The position numbers were made by a program, and so were the translations under genes. A model generated the notes under the pieces. That model made no database searches. It was not told the origin of the DNA and saw nothing but the letters and a program-made list of their open reading frames with translations. A DNA stretch of 64,000 nt from an uncultured Streptococcus sp. (GTDB taxonomy: Bacteria; Bacillota; Bacilli; Lactobacillales; Streptococcaceae), in the NCBI RefSeq assembly GCF_901875575.1, contig NZ_CABFMF010000022.1, forward strand, positions 62,001 through 126,000. Direction: 5' to 3'. The stretch's first letter is position 1; each line of letters begins with the position of its first letter. Shown piece by piece: positions 1 to 10,172 of the stretch.

Positions 1-20
1 AAATTTACAATTATATTTGA

Positions 21-29
21 GGGGGGGGG
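21..29. repeat. G9 homopolymer upstream of the surface-protein gene
   Basis: Nine consecutive G residues lie 63 bases before the ATG of the giant surface protein, followed by CTTTTTG and an AT-rich stretch containing TATATATA. Long G runs slip during replication. If the run lies in a promoter spacer (a weak TTGAGG overlaps its left end) its length could tune expression. It could instead be the right arm of a terminator whose left arm lies before the window. Confidence 0.5.
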
Positions 30-92
30 CTTTTTGTTTTTAGTCTTCATATATATATTAATTGCTAATTGTCAAAAAAAAGGAGTAAGTAA

Positions 93-3000
93 ATGTTTAA
101 ACCTAAAGGGCGACATGTTCGTCAATCGCAAGTGGAGAAATTCACACGTTACAGTATCCGTAAGGTCAGTTTTGGTGCGGCTAGTGTGGCTGTAGCTAGT
201 GGGTTATTTTTCCTTGGTGGAGGAAGCGTCCAAGCGGCTGAACAAGTGACTAATTCAGAAACCAGAGAAGTTCAAAATACTCAAAATCTAAATGATAAGT
301 CCTCGGAATCTAAGGAGGTTGCTGGACAAGCATCTGCTACTGCTAAAGAGCCTGATGGACAAAGTAATACTTCTGTAAAAGAGTCTGCTGCTGACACACA
401 AGCCAGTGCAGTTGAAACCCCAAATGGAGTGACAGAAAAAGTAGCTATTAATACCGCATCATTAGAAGATTTAGTTGCTCAAGTTGAAAGTAGATTGAGT
501 CAATTAACCGAAGGTAAGAAAACAAAATCAGTCATCGATGATGCTAAAAACTTGGTTAATAAAGTAAAAGAACTTTTGAACGATGATACAAAAACACAAG
601 CAAAAGTGGATGCACTTGCTAAACAACTTTCAAGTATCCTTGTCATTTTAAACAGTATCAAATCAGAAGCAACAGAAGAAAAAGTAAACAAAAATCAAGA
701 TCCTAGAAATGGACAAGCTATTCCTGGTAATGGGGAAAGTGGGTTTAGAGATACAGGTACAGTTGCAGATGGTACTGAAAATCCTGTTGTTGTAAATACA
801 AACGATATTACACAAAAAGCTTCTGAATTAGAGGCGGAAATCGCAAAAGTTGAATCTTTAATCTCAGCTGAAAATGCTAAAAGAGAAGGTAAAAAAGATA
901 AGGAATTTATAGAAATTCTAACCCAGGTAAAAGACTCTGCACAAGCTGTTAAAAACAAAGGGAACAACATTCCAACAACAGAAAAAGAAAAGCATGCACT
1001 TTTACAAGAGTTAAAAGAAAAAGTAGATTTATTAAAACTATACCAAGCTAAAAAATTGGACTGGGGAGCACCTGCGAATAATCACTTAGCAAATTATGGG
1101 AATAATCCATCTGATGCAGTAATTAGTAATTTAAATGATACTTTTGGAACACCTGATTTCTCAAATGCTACATCACATACAAAACGTGTAGAAAATCAAG
1201 CTTCGGGTATAAATGGTGCTATTAATTTGGGTTCAGCAACTTATCATTGGAAACAAAAAGAAATAACGGTTGATGAAGCAAAAGCAGGAGCTTTAGGCGG
1301 CTGGAAGATTGTAGATAAAGAAGGCGCAAACACCGTAAATATTGTTAAACCAGAAGCACCTACTGATATAGAATATAAAGCAGGACAATCAGCAACCACA
1401 TATGCACCAAAGCCAGCCAAAGTTTATGATAATAACGGTCATGTTACAGCTACTGGTGGTCAAAACAGACCAAACGCTAGTGGTGGAGTACTAAGATATA
1501 TGATTAGTACTGATCGTTTGGGAAATGAAAGTATAGGAAAAGTTAATAAAGATTATTATGTAGAATTAAAAAAACAAGGAACAACTATCTATAAAGATTT
1601 CGACGTAAATCCTAACTCTCATTTGTATGCTAATCTTGTCTTTTCTAGTGCTTATGGTAAATTAGGTTTGACTTCATCAGGTGAAAAAATAAAAATGAAA
1701 ATAGTTGATGCATATACAGGTCAACCATTATCAGAATTAACTAGAAAAGATGGAAAAGCTTCAGATACAGAATTTATTGGACAACCTGGATCAGATTCGG
1801 ATGGTTTTGCTGCATTATGGCGTGTAGTAAAAGTGCCTGAAGGGACAACTAAAGTACGTGTATTTGTAGAAGCAGGAGATCAGCCAACAACTTCTGATTA
1901 CTTGAATGGTCATAAGGTTGAAGATGGATATATAGTTGCAGGACTAGGATTAACTTCAGGACCAGCACTGACTTTAACGACGACAGTGGTTTCAGGTAGA
2001 GATAAAGAAGCATATGGTTATACAGAAAATTCTATTTATAAAAATGCTCAACAAGGAACGTTTAATTTAACGCTAAGTAATCATGGTGGAGTAGGAGTAG
2101 TATATCAGACTAGGTATGAAGTTACTTTGAAAGTTCCCGAAGGTGTTAAGTTAGGTACATTACAGGGAACGGACTTGAATGAAGTAAATGGTAAAAATTT
2201 ATTTGCTCCAAGTTATACTTATGACTTTAAATATAACAAAGATACACGAGAACTTACTTTTAAAATTGATTTACCAAAACGAAATATTAATCCAACAAGT
2301 GGTAGCTCCAACACTGTTACAATACCATTTGAAGTAACGCCTGATTTTGTCGGAGAAGCAACGTTTGAAGTAGTAGGGAAAAATGGATTTGGAGGAAAAG
2401 ATAAATTAGGAAATATGATCTTACCGTATGGAATAGTTGGTGCGGATAGATATAATATACCGGTAAATGTTAATGCTAATAGTTTAAATACTTCCGATAA
2501 TCCTGAATATAAATATAATCGTACTATTTATATTGATTCTATGACAGGAAATAGCACTATAACTGTACCAGTTGGAACAACTTTTGAAAAAGCAAAAGAG
2601 GCAGCAACAGTAAGTGCTGAAGAATTACTAAATTCAGAAGCTTATAGAGAGAAATTAGCAACATTAAAAGCTACTGCTGCTCTAAATTTAAGTGAAACAA
2701 GTTTAATTGCAATGGTACAAGGTTATTCTACAGCTGCTGTAAAAGAAAATAGTGGAACTCTAAAAGTACCAGTTATTCACACTGTTGGAAGTAAGAAATT
2801 TAATAATCAAATAGACATTAATGTGAATGTAGTGGCATCTACTAAGCAACAGAAAGTTGTTTTTGAAGGAGATACAATCCAAAATGATGATATCAAGGAG
2901 AAAATAACTCCTGCTACAATTCCTGGATATACAGCTACAGTAAATAATGTTCAAAATCTGCCGACAACAACTGGTAAAGCTGGACAAATTATTAATGTTG

Positions 3001-6000
3001 AAACAACAGTATCTTATACGAAGGGAAATGTTGTACTTCCTGAAACAGTAACAGTTCCTGTGTTGGTCTTACCAAAAGCAACAGGTAATGTAGAAGTACA
3101 CAAAGGAGCTTCAGTAGATAAAGTTAAAGAAGTAGCGAAAGCAAAAGCGACAGAAGTAGCAACATCAGCTGACTTCAAAGCAAAATTACCAGAAGGTTCT
3201 AAAGATGTAGTGGTTGGAGAAATTACAGAAGAAGTTTTAGCAACAATCACCTCAGAAAAAGGAACGAACAAAGGAATCGTTAAAGTTCCAGTAACTTACA
3301 CAGTAGATGGAACAACTTATACAAAAGATGCAGAAATTACAGTTAACATACTAGGTTCAGAACCAAAAACAGTTTACACACTAGAAGGAACAAAACCAGA
3401 GGCTGAGAAAGTTAAGGCTGCCGTAACACCAGGTACTGGAGGTACAGTTAATACTCCGAAAGAAACAGATTTACCTGCTACAACAGTAAAAGCAGGAACA
3501 CCTGATGTAACCGTACCAACGACAGTAACATATCCAACAGGAGATGAAACTGTGAACGTTCCAGTTGAAGTGTTACCAAAAGCAACACCAGAAAAAGTAA
3601 CAACATTAAAAGATACAACTGCTGATAACCTAACAACAGCTGTAAAAGAAAAAGCACAAGCTGCACTAGGCAAATTAACACTACCATCAGGAGTTACAGC
3701 AGAATTAGATCCAAATCAAACATATGCTGTTCCAGCAACAGATTCTAATAGTGACAAAACTGCAGTACCAGTAAAAGTACAATATAAAGACGCTACAGGT
3801 ACAGTAGTAGCAGAAGATACTATTTCAGTCCCAGTTACAGTAGTAAGCTCAACTCCAAGTAAAATTGTCGTATTCGAAGGTGAAACACCAACAGCAGAAC
3901 AAGCGAAAGCAGCCGTAACACCAGGAACAGATGGAACAAAAGGTGAACCAACAACATTACCAGAAACAGCAGGTAAAGCAGGGGCAACAGACGTTAAAGT
4001 AGACGTACCAGTAACATATGACAATGGTAAGTTAACAGAAACAGTAAGTGTTCCAGTGACAGTATTACCAAAACCAGAAGCTGAAGAAATTCTAGTTGCT
4101 AAAAACAGTGATAAGGAAAAAGCTAAAGAAAAAGTCCTTGCAAAAGCGAAAAAAGCAATTGAAGATTCAACATTTACAGGTAAATTACCACAAGGTGCAA
4201 CCGTTACTATTGATGAAACAGCTACAATAACAGTGCCAGACTTAACAGAAGATACGGAAGTTGATGTACCTGTTAAATACACTGTAGATGGTCAAGAAAA
4301 AAAGACTACTGTTAAAGTACCAGTTACAGTTGTTGAAGGTGTACCACAAATCGTACCAGTTAAAGAAACAAACGATGTTCTTCCAGACCCAGAGAAGAGT
4401 GTTGATAAAGAAGATTATCCAGAAGGTTCTACATTTAGATATAAAACACCAGAAGGACAAACAAGTCCAATTGATGTAACAACACCTGGAGATAAAGATG
4501 TTATTGTTGAAGTACTAGATAAAAATGGTAATCTAATTGTAGAAGTTCCAGCAACAGTACGAGTAGTAGGTAGCACACCACAATTTGTAGTAGCAGACCC
4601 AAGCAAACCACAACCAGATGCAAAAGACAGTGTTACTCCTGGAGACTATCCAGAAGGAACAACATTTGAGTACAAGACACCAGTAGATACAACAACTGCA
4701 GGTGAAAAAGATGTAACTGTTGTAGCTAAGCTAAATGGTCAACCAATTGTAGAAGTTCCTGCAAAAGTAGTTGTAGTAGATCCTAAGACACAATATGTAG
4801 TAGCAGATCCAAGCAAACCACAACCAGATGCAGCTAAGAGCATTGATCCAGAACAATATCCAGAAGGAACAACATTTGAGTACAAAACTCCAGTAGATAC
4901 AACTACACCAGGCGAAAAAGATGTAGTTGTCATTGCGAAAGATGGAGAAGATAAACTTGTTGAAGTACCAACAAAAGTGAAGGTTGTACAAGGAAATCCA
5001 CAAATCGTTCCAGTGGATGAAGGTAAGAAACAACCATCACCTGAAGATAGTATTGATCCAAATGATTACCCAGATGATGCAACATTTGAGTACAAAGAAG
5101 AAATAGATACATCTACACCGGGTGATAAGAAAGTTACCGTTGTTGTGAAACAAGGGGATAAAGTATTAGTTGAAGTGCCATCGACAGTACGTGTAGTTGA
5201 AAGTTATCCTAAATATGTCCCAGTAGATCCAGCTAAGAAACAGCCAGATCCAAAAGAAAACATTAATCCAAATGATTTCCCAACTGGAACAACATTTGAA
5301 TATAAAGATAACACTCCAGTAGATACAACAACACCAGGTGAGAAACCTGTAACAGTAGTAGCTAAGTTGAATGGACAACCAATTACAGAAATTCCAGCAA
5401 CAATTGTAGTAGTAGAATCTAAGACACAATATGTTCCTGTGAATGCTGAAAATGATAAGAAACCAAAACCACAAGATAGCATCACTCCAGATGATTATCC
5501 AGAAGGTTCAACATTTGAATACAAGACTCCAGAAGGACAAACAACTCCATATGATGGAACAACACCGGGTGAAAAAGATGTTACTGTAGTCGTGAAAGAT
5601 CCAGATGGAGATACTATTGTAGAAGTACCAGCGAAAATTAAGGTTGTTCAAGGTAAAGAACAATTAACTCCAGTAAATGCTGAAGATAAGGATAAACCTA
5701 AAGCTGAAGATAGTATCACACCTAGTGATTATCCAGAAGGATCAACATTCGAATACAAAGTTCCAGAAGGACAAACAACTCCATATGATGGAACAACACC
5801 AGGAGATAAACCAGTTACTGTAGTTGTAAAAGATAAAGATGGAAAAGTGTTAGTAGAAGTTCCAGCAACCATTAAAGTTGTGGAATCAAAACCTAAACCA
5901 ATCGAAACACCAGTAACGAATACTCCATTAGAAAAAGGTGACTATACTAAAGGTCTAAATGTTCCAGACGGAGCAACAGTTGAGGTAGTAGGTGATCTTC

Positions 6001-7814
6001 CAGACTTAACAACACCAGGTGAAAAAACACCTGTAGAAGTTAAGATTACATTGAAAAATGGTAAATCATATACAGTAAAAGTACCTGTAACAGTAACACC
6101 AGTTAAGGAAATTGAAACACCAGTTACAACAGATAAATTGACTCCAGAGGATATCTTGAAACAAATTAAAGTACCAGACGGAGCAACAGCTAAGGTCGGA
6201 GACTTACCAGATTTAACAACGCCAGGTAAGAAAGACCCAGTAAAAGTAACGATTACATTACCAAATGGCAAAGTGGTTACGGTAGAAGTTCCAGTAAATG
6301 TAACACCAATTACACCAATTGAAACACCAGTAACAAAAGACAAACTGACTCCAGAAGATATCTTAAAACAAATTAAAGTACCAGAAGGAGCAACAGTTAA
6401 AGTAGGAAGCATTCCAGAGTTAACAACACCAGGTAAGAAAGATCCAGTAAAAGTAACGATTACATTACCAAATGGAAAAGTTGTTACAGTAGAAGTACCA
6501 GTGAATGTAACACCTATTAAAGATATTGTTAAAAAACAAGGTGATCCAATTACTGCGGAAGATGTTGAAAATCATATTCCAAAAGGAGCAAAAGTTATCT
6601 CAATTGGAGATAAACCAACAACGGATGTACCAGGAGAAAGACCAAGTATTCCAGTTGTGATTGAATTACCAAATGGAATTCGAGTAACTGTAAATATACC
6701 TGTAATCGTAACTCCAAAAGTAACTCCTGTAGTAGTTCAAGTAGGAACACCAGTTACACCAGAAGATGTTGAGAAACATATTGAATTACCAAAAGGATGG
6801 AAAGTAACAAAAGTAGGAGAAATTCCAACAACTGAAACACCTGGAGCAAAACCAGTAGTACCAGTTGAAGTAGAATTACCAGATGGACGTAAGATTACAG
6901 TAGATGTACCAGTCATCGTAACACCAACTGTAAGACAAATTGTTGTACCACAAGGAACTCCAATCACACCAGACGATGTGAAAGGACATATTGATTTACC
7001 AAAAGAACCAGGATGGGAAATTGTTGAAGTAGGAGAAATTCCAACAACAATTCCAGCTGGAGTAAAACCAAGCGTTAAAGTGAAGGTTAAAGTACCAACT
7101 GGTGAGATTATTGAAGTCGATGTGCCTGTAATCGTAACACCAAAAGTAACACCTATTGTAGTAGAAGTGGGAACACCAATTACGAAAGAGGATGTTAAGA
7201 AGAAAGTCGATTTACCAGAAGGATGGGAAATTGTAGAAGTCGGGGAAATTCCAACAACTGAAACACCTGGAGCAAAACCAGTTGTTAAAGTAAAAGTGAA
7301 ATTACCTGATGGTCGTATGATTACAGTGGACGTACCGGTAACAGTAACACCAAAAGATACTCCGGCAAAACCAACGCTTGAAACTAAACCAATAGTAGTA
7401 GCAGTAGGTGACCCGGTTACCAAAGAAGATGTTGAATTACATATCGATCTTCCAAAAGGTGCAGAAATAGTGGAAATCGGAGAAATTCCAACAACAGAAA
7501 CACCAGGTCAAAAACCAAGTGTTAAAGTTAAGGTTAAATTACCTTCAGGAGAAATTGTTGAGGTTGAAGTACCAGTGATAGTAACACCGAAAGTAACTCC
7601 GACTCCACGTCCAGAAAAACCGTCTACAACAGAAGTAACAGTAACTCCAGAAACAGCAAAAACTTCTGATTTTACCGAAGTCAAGGAATCTAAAGATGCT
7701 GCAAAAGTATTGCCTAACACAGGTACAAAAGCTAATGCTAGCCTATTAGGACTTGGAATTCTCGGAGCTTTGAGTGGATTTGGACTTCTTGGACGCAAGA
7801 AAAAAGAAGACTAA
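93..7814 (+). CDS. Giant YSIRK/LPXTG cell-wall-anchored surface protein with Rib/alpha-like repeats
   Basis: A 2573-residue secreted protein expected to be attached to peptidoglycan by sortase A. The N-terminus has the YSIRK-type signal (YSIRKVSFGAAS near residue 21) with cleavage near QAAE. Two helical, FIVAR-like segments follow (about 120-200 and 235-320). Then come a central non-repetitive region (about 325-870) likely to hold the binding function, longer beta-type units (870-1415), and two blocks of tandem repeats (1419-1932 and about 1935-2510). The C-terminus has LPNTG at 2540-2544, a hydrophobic segment and an RKKKED tail. The start follows AAAAGGAGTAAGTAA, a strong RBS. Repeats of this kind act as a stalk in the Rib/alpha C family. 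No frameshift is seen. The ligand is unknown; an adhesin role is inference from architecture. Confidence 0.93.
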   Translation: MFKPKGRHVRQSQVEKFTRYSIRKVSFGAASVAVASGLFFLGGGSVQAAEQVTNSETREVQNTQNLNDKSSESKEVAGQASATAKEPDGQSNTSVKESAADTQASAVETPNGVTEKVAINTASLEDLVAQVESRLSQLTEGKKTKSVIDDAKNLVNKVKELLNDDTKTQAKVDALAKQLSSILVILNSIKSEATEEKVNKNQDPRNGQAIPGNGESGFRDTGTVADGTENPVVVNTNDITQKASELEAEIAKVESLISAENAKREGKKDKEFIEILTQVKDSAQAVKNKGNNIPTTEKEKHALLQELKEKVDLLKLYQAKKLDWGAPANNHLANYGNNPSDAVISNLNDTFGTPDFSNATSHTKRVENQASGINGAINLGSATYHWKQKEITVDEAKAGALGGWKIVDKEGANTVNIVKPEAPTDIEYKAGQSATTYAPKPAKVYDNNGHVTATGGQNRPNASGGVLRYMISTDRLGNESIGKVNKDYYVELKKQGTTIYKDFDVNPNSHLYANLVFSSAYGKLGLTSSGEKIKMKIVDAYTGQPLSELTRKDGKASDTEFIGQPGSDSDGFAALWRVVKVPEGTTKVRVFVEAGDQPTTSDYLNGHKVEDGYIVAGLGLTSGPALTLTTTVVSGRDKEAYGYTENSIYKNAQQGTFNLTLSNHGGVGVVYQTRYEVTLKVPEGVKLGTLQGTDLNEVNGKNLFAPSYTYDFKYNKDTRELTFKIDLPKRNINPTSGSSNTVTIPFEVTPDFVGEATFEVVGKNGFGGKDKLGNMILPYGIVGADRYNIPVNVNANSLNTSDNPEYKYNRTIYIDSMTGNSTITVPVGTTFEKAKEAATVSAEELLNSEAYREKLATLKATAALNLSETSLIAMVQGYSTAAVKENSGTLKVPVIHTVGSKKFNNQIDINVNVVASTKQQKVVFEGDTIQNDDIKEKITPATIPGYTATVNNVQNLPTTTGKAGQIINVETTVSYTKGNVVLPETVTVPVLVLPKATGNVEVHKGASVDKVKEVAKAKATEVATSADFKAKLPEGSKDVVVGEITEEVLATITSEKGTNKGIVKVPVTYTVDGTTYTKDAEITVNILGSEPKTVYTLEGTKPEAEKVKAAVTPGTGGTVNTPKETDLPATTVKAGTPDVTVPTTVTYPTGDETVNVPVEVLPKATPEKVTTLKDTTADNLTTAVKEKAQAALGKLTLPSGVTAELDPNQTYAVPATDSNSDKTAVPVKVQYKDATGTVVAEDTISVPVTVVSSTPSKIVVFEGETPTAEQAKAAVTPGTDGTKGEPTTLPETAGKAGATDVKVDVPVTYDNGKLTETVSVPVTVLPKPEAEEILVAKNSDKEKAKEKVLAKAKKAIEDSTFTGKLPQGATVTIDETATITVPDLTEDTEVDVPVKYTVDGQEKKTTVKVPVTVVEGVPQIVPVKETNDVLPDPEKSVDKEDYPEGSTFRYKTPEGQTSPIDVTTPGDKDVIVEVLDKNGNLIVEVPATVRVVGSTPQFVVADPSKPQPDAKDSVTPGDYPEGTTFEYKTPVDTTTAGEKDVTVVAKLNGQPIVEVPAKVVVVDPKTQYVVADPSKPQPDAAKSIDPEQYPEGTTFEYKTPVDTTTPGEKDVVVIAKDGEDKLVEVPTKVKVVQGNPQIVPVDEGKKQPSPEDSIDPNDYPDDATFEYKEEIDTSTPGDKKVTVVVKQGDKVLVEVPSTVRVVESYPKYVPVDPAKKQPDPKENINPNDFPTGTTFEYKDNTPVDTTTPGEKPVTVVAKLNGQPITEIPATIVVVESKTQYVPVNAENDKKPKPQDSITPDDYPEGSTFEYKTPEGQTTPYDGTTPGEKDVTVVVKDPDGDTIVEVPAKIKVVQGKEQLTPVNAEDKDKPKAEDSITPSDYPEGSTFEYKVPEGQTTPYDGTTPGDKPVTVVVKDKDGKVLVEVPATIKVVESKPKPIETPVTNTPLEKGDYTKGLNVPDGATVEVVGDLPDLTTPGEKTPVEVKITLKNGKSYTVKVPVTVTPVKEIETPVTTDKLTPEDILKQIKVPDGATAKVGDLPDLTTPGKKDPVKVTITLPNGKVVTVEVPVNVTPITPIETPVTKDKLTPEDILKQIKVPEGATVKVGSIPELTTPGKKDPVKVTITLPNGKVVTVEVPVNVTPIKDIVKKQGDPITAEDVENHIPKGAKVISIGDKPTTDVPGERPSIPVVIELPNGIRVTVNIPVIVTPKVTPVVVQVGTPVTPEDVEKHIELPKGWKVTKVGEIPTTETPGAKPVVPVEVELPDGRKITVDVPVIVTPTVRQIVVPQGTPITPDDVKGHIDLPKEPGWEIVEVGEIPTTIPAGVKPSVKVKVKVPTGEIIEVDVPVIVTPKVTPIVVEVGTPITKEDVKKKVDLPEGWEIVEVGEIPTTETPGAKPVVKVKVKLPDGRMITVDVPVTVTPKDTPAKPTLETKPIVVAVGDPVTKEDVELHIDLPKGAEIVEIGEIPTTETPGQKPSVKVKVKLPSGEIVEVEVPVIVTPKVTPTPRPEKPSTTEVTVTPETAKTSDFTEVKESKDAAKVLPNTGTKANASLLGLGILGALSGFGLLGRKKKED
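4347..5888 (+). repeat. Seven tandem Rib-like repeats (about 70-79 residues each)
   Basis: Within the surface protein, seven units start near 4347, 4576, 4788, 4996, 5205, 5421 and 5658. Each begins with a P/TQxVPV-type strand, carries D(D/Q)YPEGTTFEYK in the middle, then TTPGEK or TTPGDK, and ends in EVPATxxVV. The units differ in sequence but keep length and motif order, as in Rib/alpha-like repeats. The similarity makes copy-number change by recombination possible. Confidence 0.85.
5889..7600 (+). repeat. Eight tandem shorter repeats (about 68-77 residues each)
   Basis: A second repeat class follows directly. Units start near 5899, 6109, 6316, 6523, 6724, 6931, 7150 and 7381. Each has an IETPVT or VVxVGTPxT start, a PEGWEIVEVGEIPTT-type centre, TPGxKPxVKVxVxLPxG and a V(D/E)VPVxVTP end. 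The second and third units are close copies at the DNA level, suggesting recent duplication. They form the membrane-proximal stalk before the LPNTG anchor. Confidence 0.85.
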
Positions 7815-7846
7815 GAAAAAAACTTCTTTTCTGAAGTCTGATAGAA

Positions 7847-7878
7847 AAATAGACTGAGGTGAAAACTTCAGTCTATTT
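7847..7878 (+). terminator. Terminator of the surface-protein gene
   Basis: Inverted repeat AAATAGACTGAGGT / ACTTCAGTCTATTT with a GAAA tetraloop, followed by CTTTT. It lies 32 bases after the stop codon. Confidence 0.85.
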
Positions 7879-7890
7879 CTTTTGGCTATG

Positions 7891-7920
7891 AAAAAAATCC
7901 CCTGGCAAGTACCAGAGGAT
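7891..7920 (-). terminator. Terminator of lysS
   Basis: Read on the minus strand: ATCCTCTGG, loop TACTTG, CCAGGGGAT, then a run of T. It sits 6 bases past the lysS stop and faces the surface-gene terminator, so the two genes converge. Confidence 0.85.
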
Positions 7921-7926
7921 AAGAGC

Positions 7927-9417
7927 TTATTTCATTGTTGGGAAGAGCAATACATCACGGATAGTTGTTGTATCAGTGAGGAGCATGCAGAGACGGTCGA
8001 TACCGATTCCCAAACCACCTGTTGGTGGCATACCATATTCAAGGGCTTCGATGTAGTCGTAGTCGATACCTGTTGCTTCGTCGTCACCTAGTTCTTTGGC
8101 TTTAGCTTGGGCTTCGAAACGGCTAAGCTGATCGATTGGGTCGTTCAACTCAGTAAAGGCATTACCATATTCCTTGGTCATGATGAAGAGTTCGAAACGG
8201 TCAGTAAAGCGTTCGTCTTCAGGATTTTTCTTAGCAAGTGGTGAGACAGCTACTGGGTGTCCATAAACAAAGGTTGGTTGGATTAAGGTTTCTTCAACAA
8301 ATTCTTCAAAGAAAGCATTGATGATGTGACCAACTTCAGTATAGTGTTTTTCAACTGGAACTTTCTTCTCAGCAGCAATTGCTTTTGCTTCTTCAAAAGT
8401 CAAATCTTGCCAGAAGTCGACTCCAGTAATTTCCTTGATAGCATCTACCATGTGAACACGTTTAAACGGTTCATTGATTTTTATTTCAGTTCCTTGGTAG
8501 TTGACTGGACCGTCACCTTTAACTGATTTAGCAGCATGTTGGATAATGCCTTCAGTCAAATCCATGATATCTTGGAAGTCTGCGTAAGCTTGGTAAACTT
8601 CAATTGAAGTGAATTCAGGGTTGTGAGTAGCGTCCATTCCTTCATTACGGAAGATACGGCCAATCTCGTAAACGCGTTCCATACCACCAACAATCAGGCG
8701 TTTTAAGTGAAGCTCAGTAGCAATACGAAGTACCATGTCAATGTTTTGGGCATTGTGGTGGGTAATAAATGGACGGGCAGCAGCACCACCAGCTTCATTG
8801 TGAAGAACAGGTGTTTCTACTTCAAGGAAACCTTTTTGGTCTAGGTAACGACGGATTTCAGAGATGATTTTTGAACGAGTGACAAAGCGATCAAAACTTT
8901 CTCGATTCGAAATCAAGTCCAAGTAACGTTTACGGTAGATAGTTTCAACGTCTGTCAAACCGTGGAATTTCTCTGGCAGTGGACGAAGCGCCTTGGACAA
9001 GTGTGTAATATGAGTAGCCTTGATAGAGAGTTCACCCATATCTGTACGCATGACTTCACCTTCAACACCAAGGAAATCGCCAAGGTCTGCTTTTTTGAAG
9101 ATTTCGTAATTTTCTTCCCCTACAGCATCCTTACGAACGTAAATCTGGATTTGACCTTCGCGGTCTTGAAGGTGGGCAAAGCCGACTTTACCCTTACCAC
9201 GTTTGGTTACTAAACGTCCTGCGATAGTAGCTGTTTCATTTTTTTCATGTAATTGGTCTTTATCGAGGTCAGCAAATTTATCTTTTAGTTCTTGAGAGTT
9301 AGCAGTACGGTCAAAGCGTTTTCCGAAGGGATCAATTCCTTGTTCACGAAGCGCAGCCATTTTTTCACGGCGAACGATCTGCTGGTCATTTAGTTCTTCC
9401 ATATGTTCTGTTGACAT
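7927..9417 (-). CDS. lysS: Lysyl-tRNA synthetase, class II
   Basis: Charges tRNA-Lys with lysine in the cytoplasm. The 496 residues match the usual bacterial LysS length. The N-terminal OB-fold anticodon-binding domain spans about 55-165 (GRLVTKRGKGKVGFAHLQD), followed by the class II core: motif 2 region FRNEGMDATHNPEFTSIEVY and motif 3 GGLGIGIDRLCMLLTD near the C-terminus. The ATG follows AGGAGGATCCC on the minus strand, a near-perfect RBS. Transcribed alone, convergent with the surface-protein gene and ending at its own terminator. No T-box is seen upstream. Confidence 0.98.
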   Translation of the reverse strand: MSTEHMEELNDQQIVRREKMAALREQGIDPFGKRFDRTANSQELKDKFADLDKDQLHEKNETATIAGRLVTKRGKGKVGFAHLQDREGQIQIYVRKDAVGEENYEIFKKADLGDFLGVEGEVMRTDMGELSIKATHITHLSKALRPLPEKFHGLTDVETIYRKRYLDLISNRESFDRFVTRSKIISEIRRYLDQKGFLEVETPVLHNEAGGAAARPFITHHNAQNIDMVLRIATELHLKRLIVGGMERVYEIGRIFRNEGMDATHNPEFTSIEVYQAYADFQDIMDLTEGIIQHAAKSVKGDGPVNYQGTEIKINEPFKRVHMVDAIKEITGVDFWQDLTFEEAKAIAAEKKVPVEKHYTEVGHIINAFFEEFVEETLIQPTFVYGHPVAVSPLAKKNPEDERFTDRFELFIMTKEYGNAFTELNDPIDQLSRFEAQAKAKELGDDEATGIDYDYIEALEYGMPPTGGLGIGIDRLCMLLTDTTTIRDVLLFPTMK

Positions 9418-9524
9418 GGGATCCTCCTAGTTTTACTCAAAATTGAATACGATGAGTGATTTTTTGCGATACTCCCATTTTATCATAAATAAGCAAGAAA
9501 TTCACGGATAATCTTTCAAAACTA

Positions 9525-9556
9525 AAAAGAACTTGAAGCTAAAATCAAGTTCTTTT
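9525..9556 (-). terminator. Terminator after the histidine-phosphatase operon
   Basis: AAAAGAACTTGA / TCAAGTTCTTTT form a perfect 12-bp stem with an 8-base loop. It overlaps the stop codon of the minus-strand gene and is A/T-flanked on both sides. Confidence 0.75.
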
Positions 9557-10172
9557 ATTGATAAGAGGTATCATTCCAAACGTCAAGAGTAAAGCTTTCA
9601 AAATCTTTAGTTTCTAAAATGGTTAGACTAGCGTTTGCTAGGCCACCATCTTTACGCAGAAGGGGTTCTTTATAACCTAGAAGGGTGCGAAGGCTGGCAG
9701 TGAGATTAGCACCATGACCAACGATGAGGATTTGTTCTGCATCACTTTCTTTCAGTGACTTGATAAATTGAATGGTGCGTTGAGTTGTACTGTAGAGGGA
9801 TTCTGCGCCAAACATTTTTGTGTTAAACCTTGCAAGATTGGAACGAAAGGCTTGGATTTGTTGGGGGTAAATAGCTTCTAGGGTTGCGATTTTTAAACCT
9901 TCCAACTTCCCAAGTTGCCATTCACGTATAGTAGGGGTTAATTCTAAAGGACAGGATTTCTGGAGTTGACTTTGAATAATTTCTGCAGATTTTCTGGCTC
10001 TGGGCAAGTCACTTGAATATATTTTTTCGAAGGGAACATCTTTTAGATATTGACCAAGTTTTATGAGAGTTTGAATGGATTCCTCAAGTAGAGGAGAGTC
10101 ACCACTGGCACCTTGAAATCGTCCTTCTTGGTTCCAGAGTGTGCGACCATGACGGACAAAATAAAGTTTCAT
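9555..10172 (-). CDS. Histidine phosphatase family protein (phosphoglycerate mutase-like)
   Basis: A 205-residue cytoplasmic enzyme of the branch-1 histidine phosphatase superfamily. The catalytic RHG motif is at residues 7-9 (RHGRTLWNQEGRFQG); SSDLPRARKSAEI and the second histidine in GHGAN (about 153-155) complete the active site. The family covers phosphoglycerate mutases and broad phosphatases, and the substrate cannot be chosen from sequence. It is last in a three-gene minus-strand operon: its start overlaps the stop of the YbaK gene by 4 bases (ATGA), implying translational coupling. Confidence 0.88.
   Translation of the reverse strand: MKLYFVRHGRTLWNQEGRFQGASGDSPLLEESIQTLIKLGQYLKDVPFEKIYSSDLPRARKSAEIIQSQLQKSCPLELTPTIREWQLGKLEGLKIATLEAIYPQQIQAFRSNLARFNTKMFGAESLYSTTQRTIQFIKSLKESDAEQILIVGHGANLTASLRTLLGYKEPLLRKDGGLANASLTILETKDFESFTLDVWNDTSYQ

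Noticed and set aside
3014..7798. Many long open frames on the minus strand inside the giant surface gene
   Set aside because: They are shadows of the repetitive Val/Thr/Pro codons; none has an RBS or a recognisable domain, and the plus-strand protein is coherent throughout.
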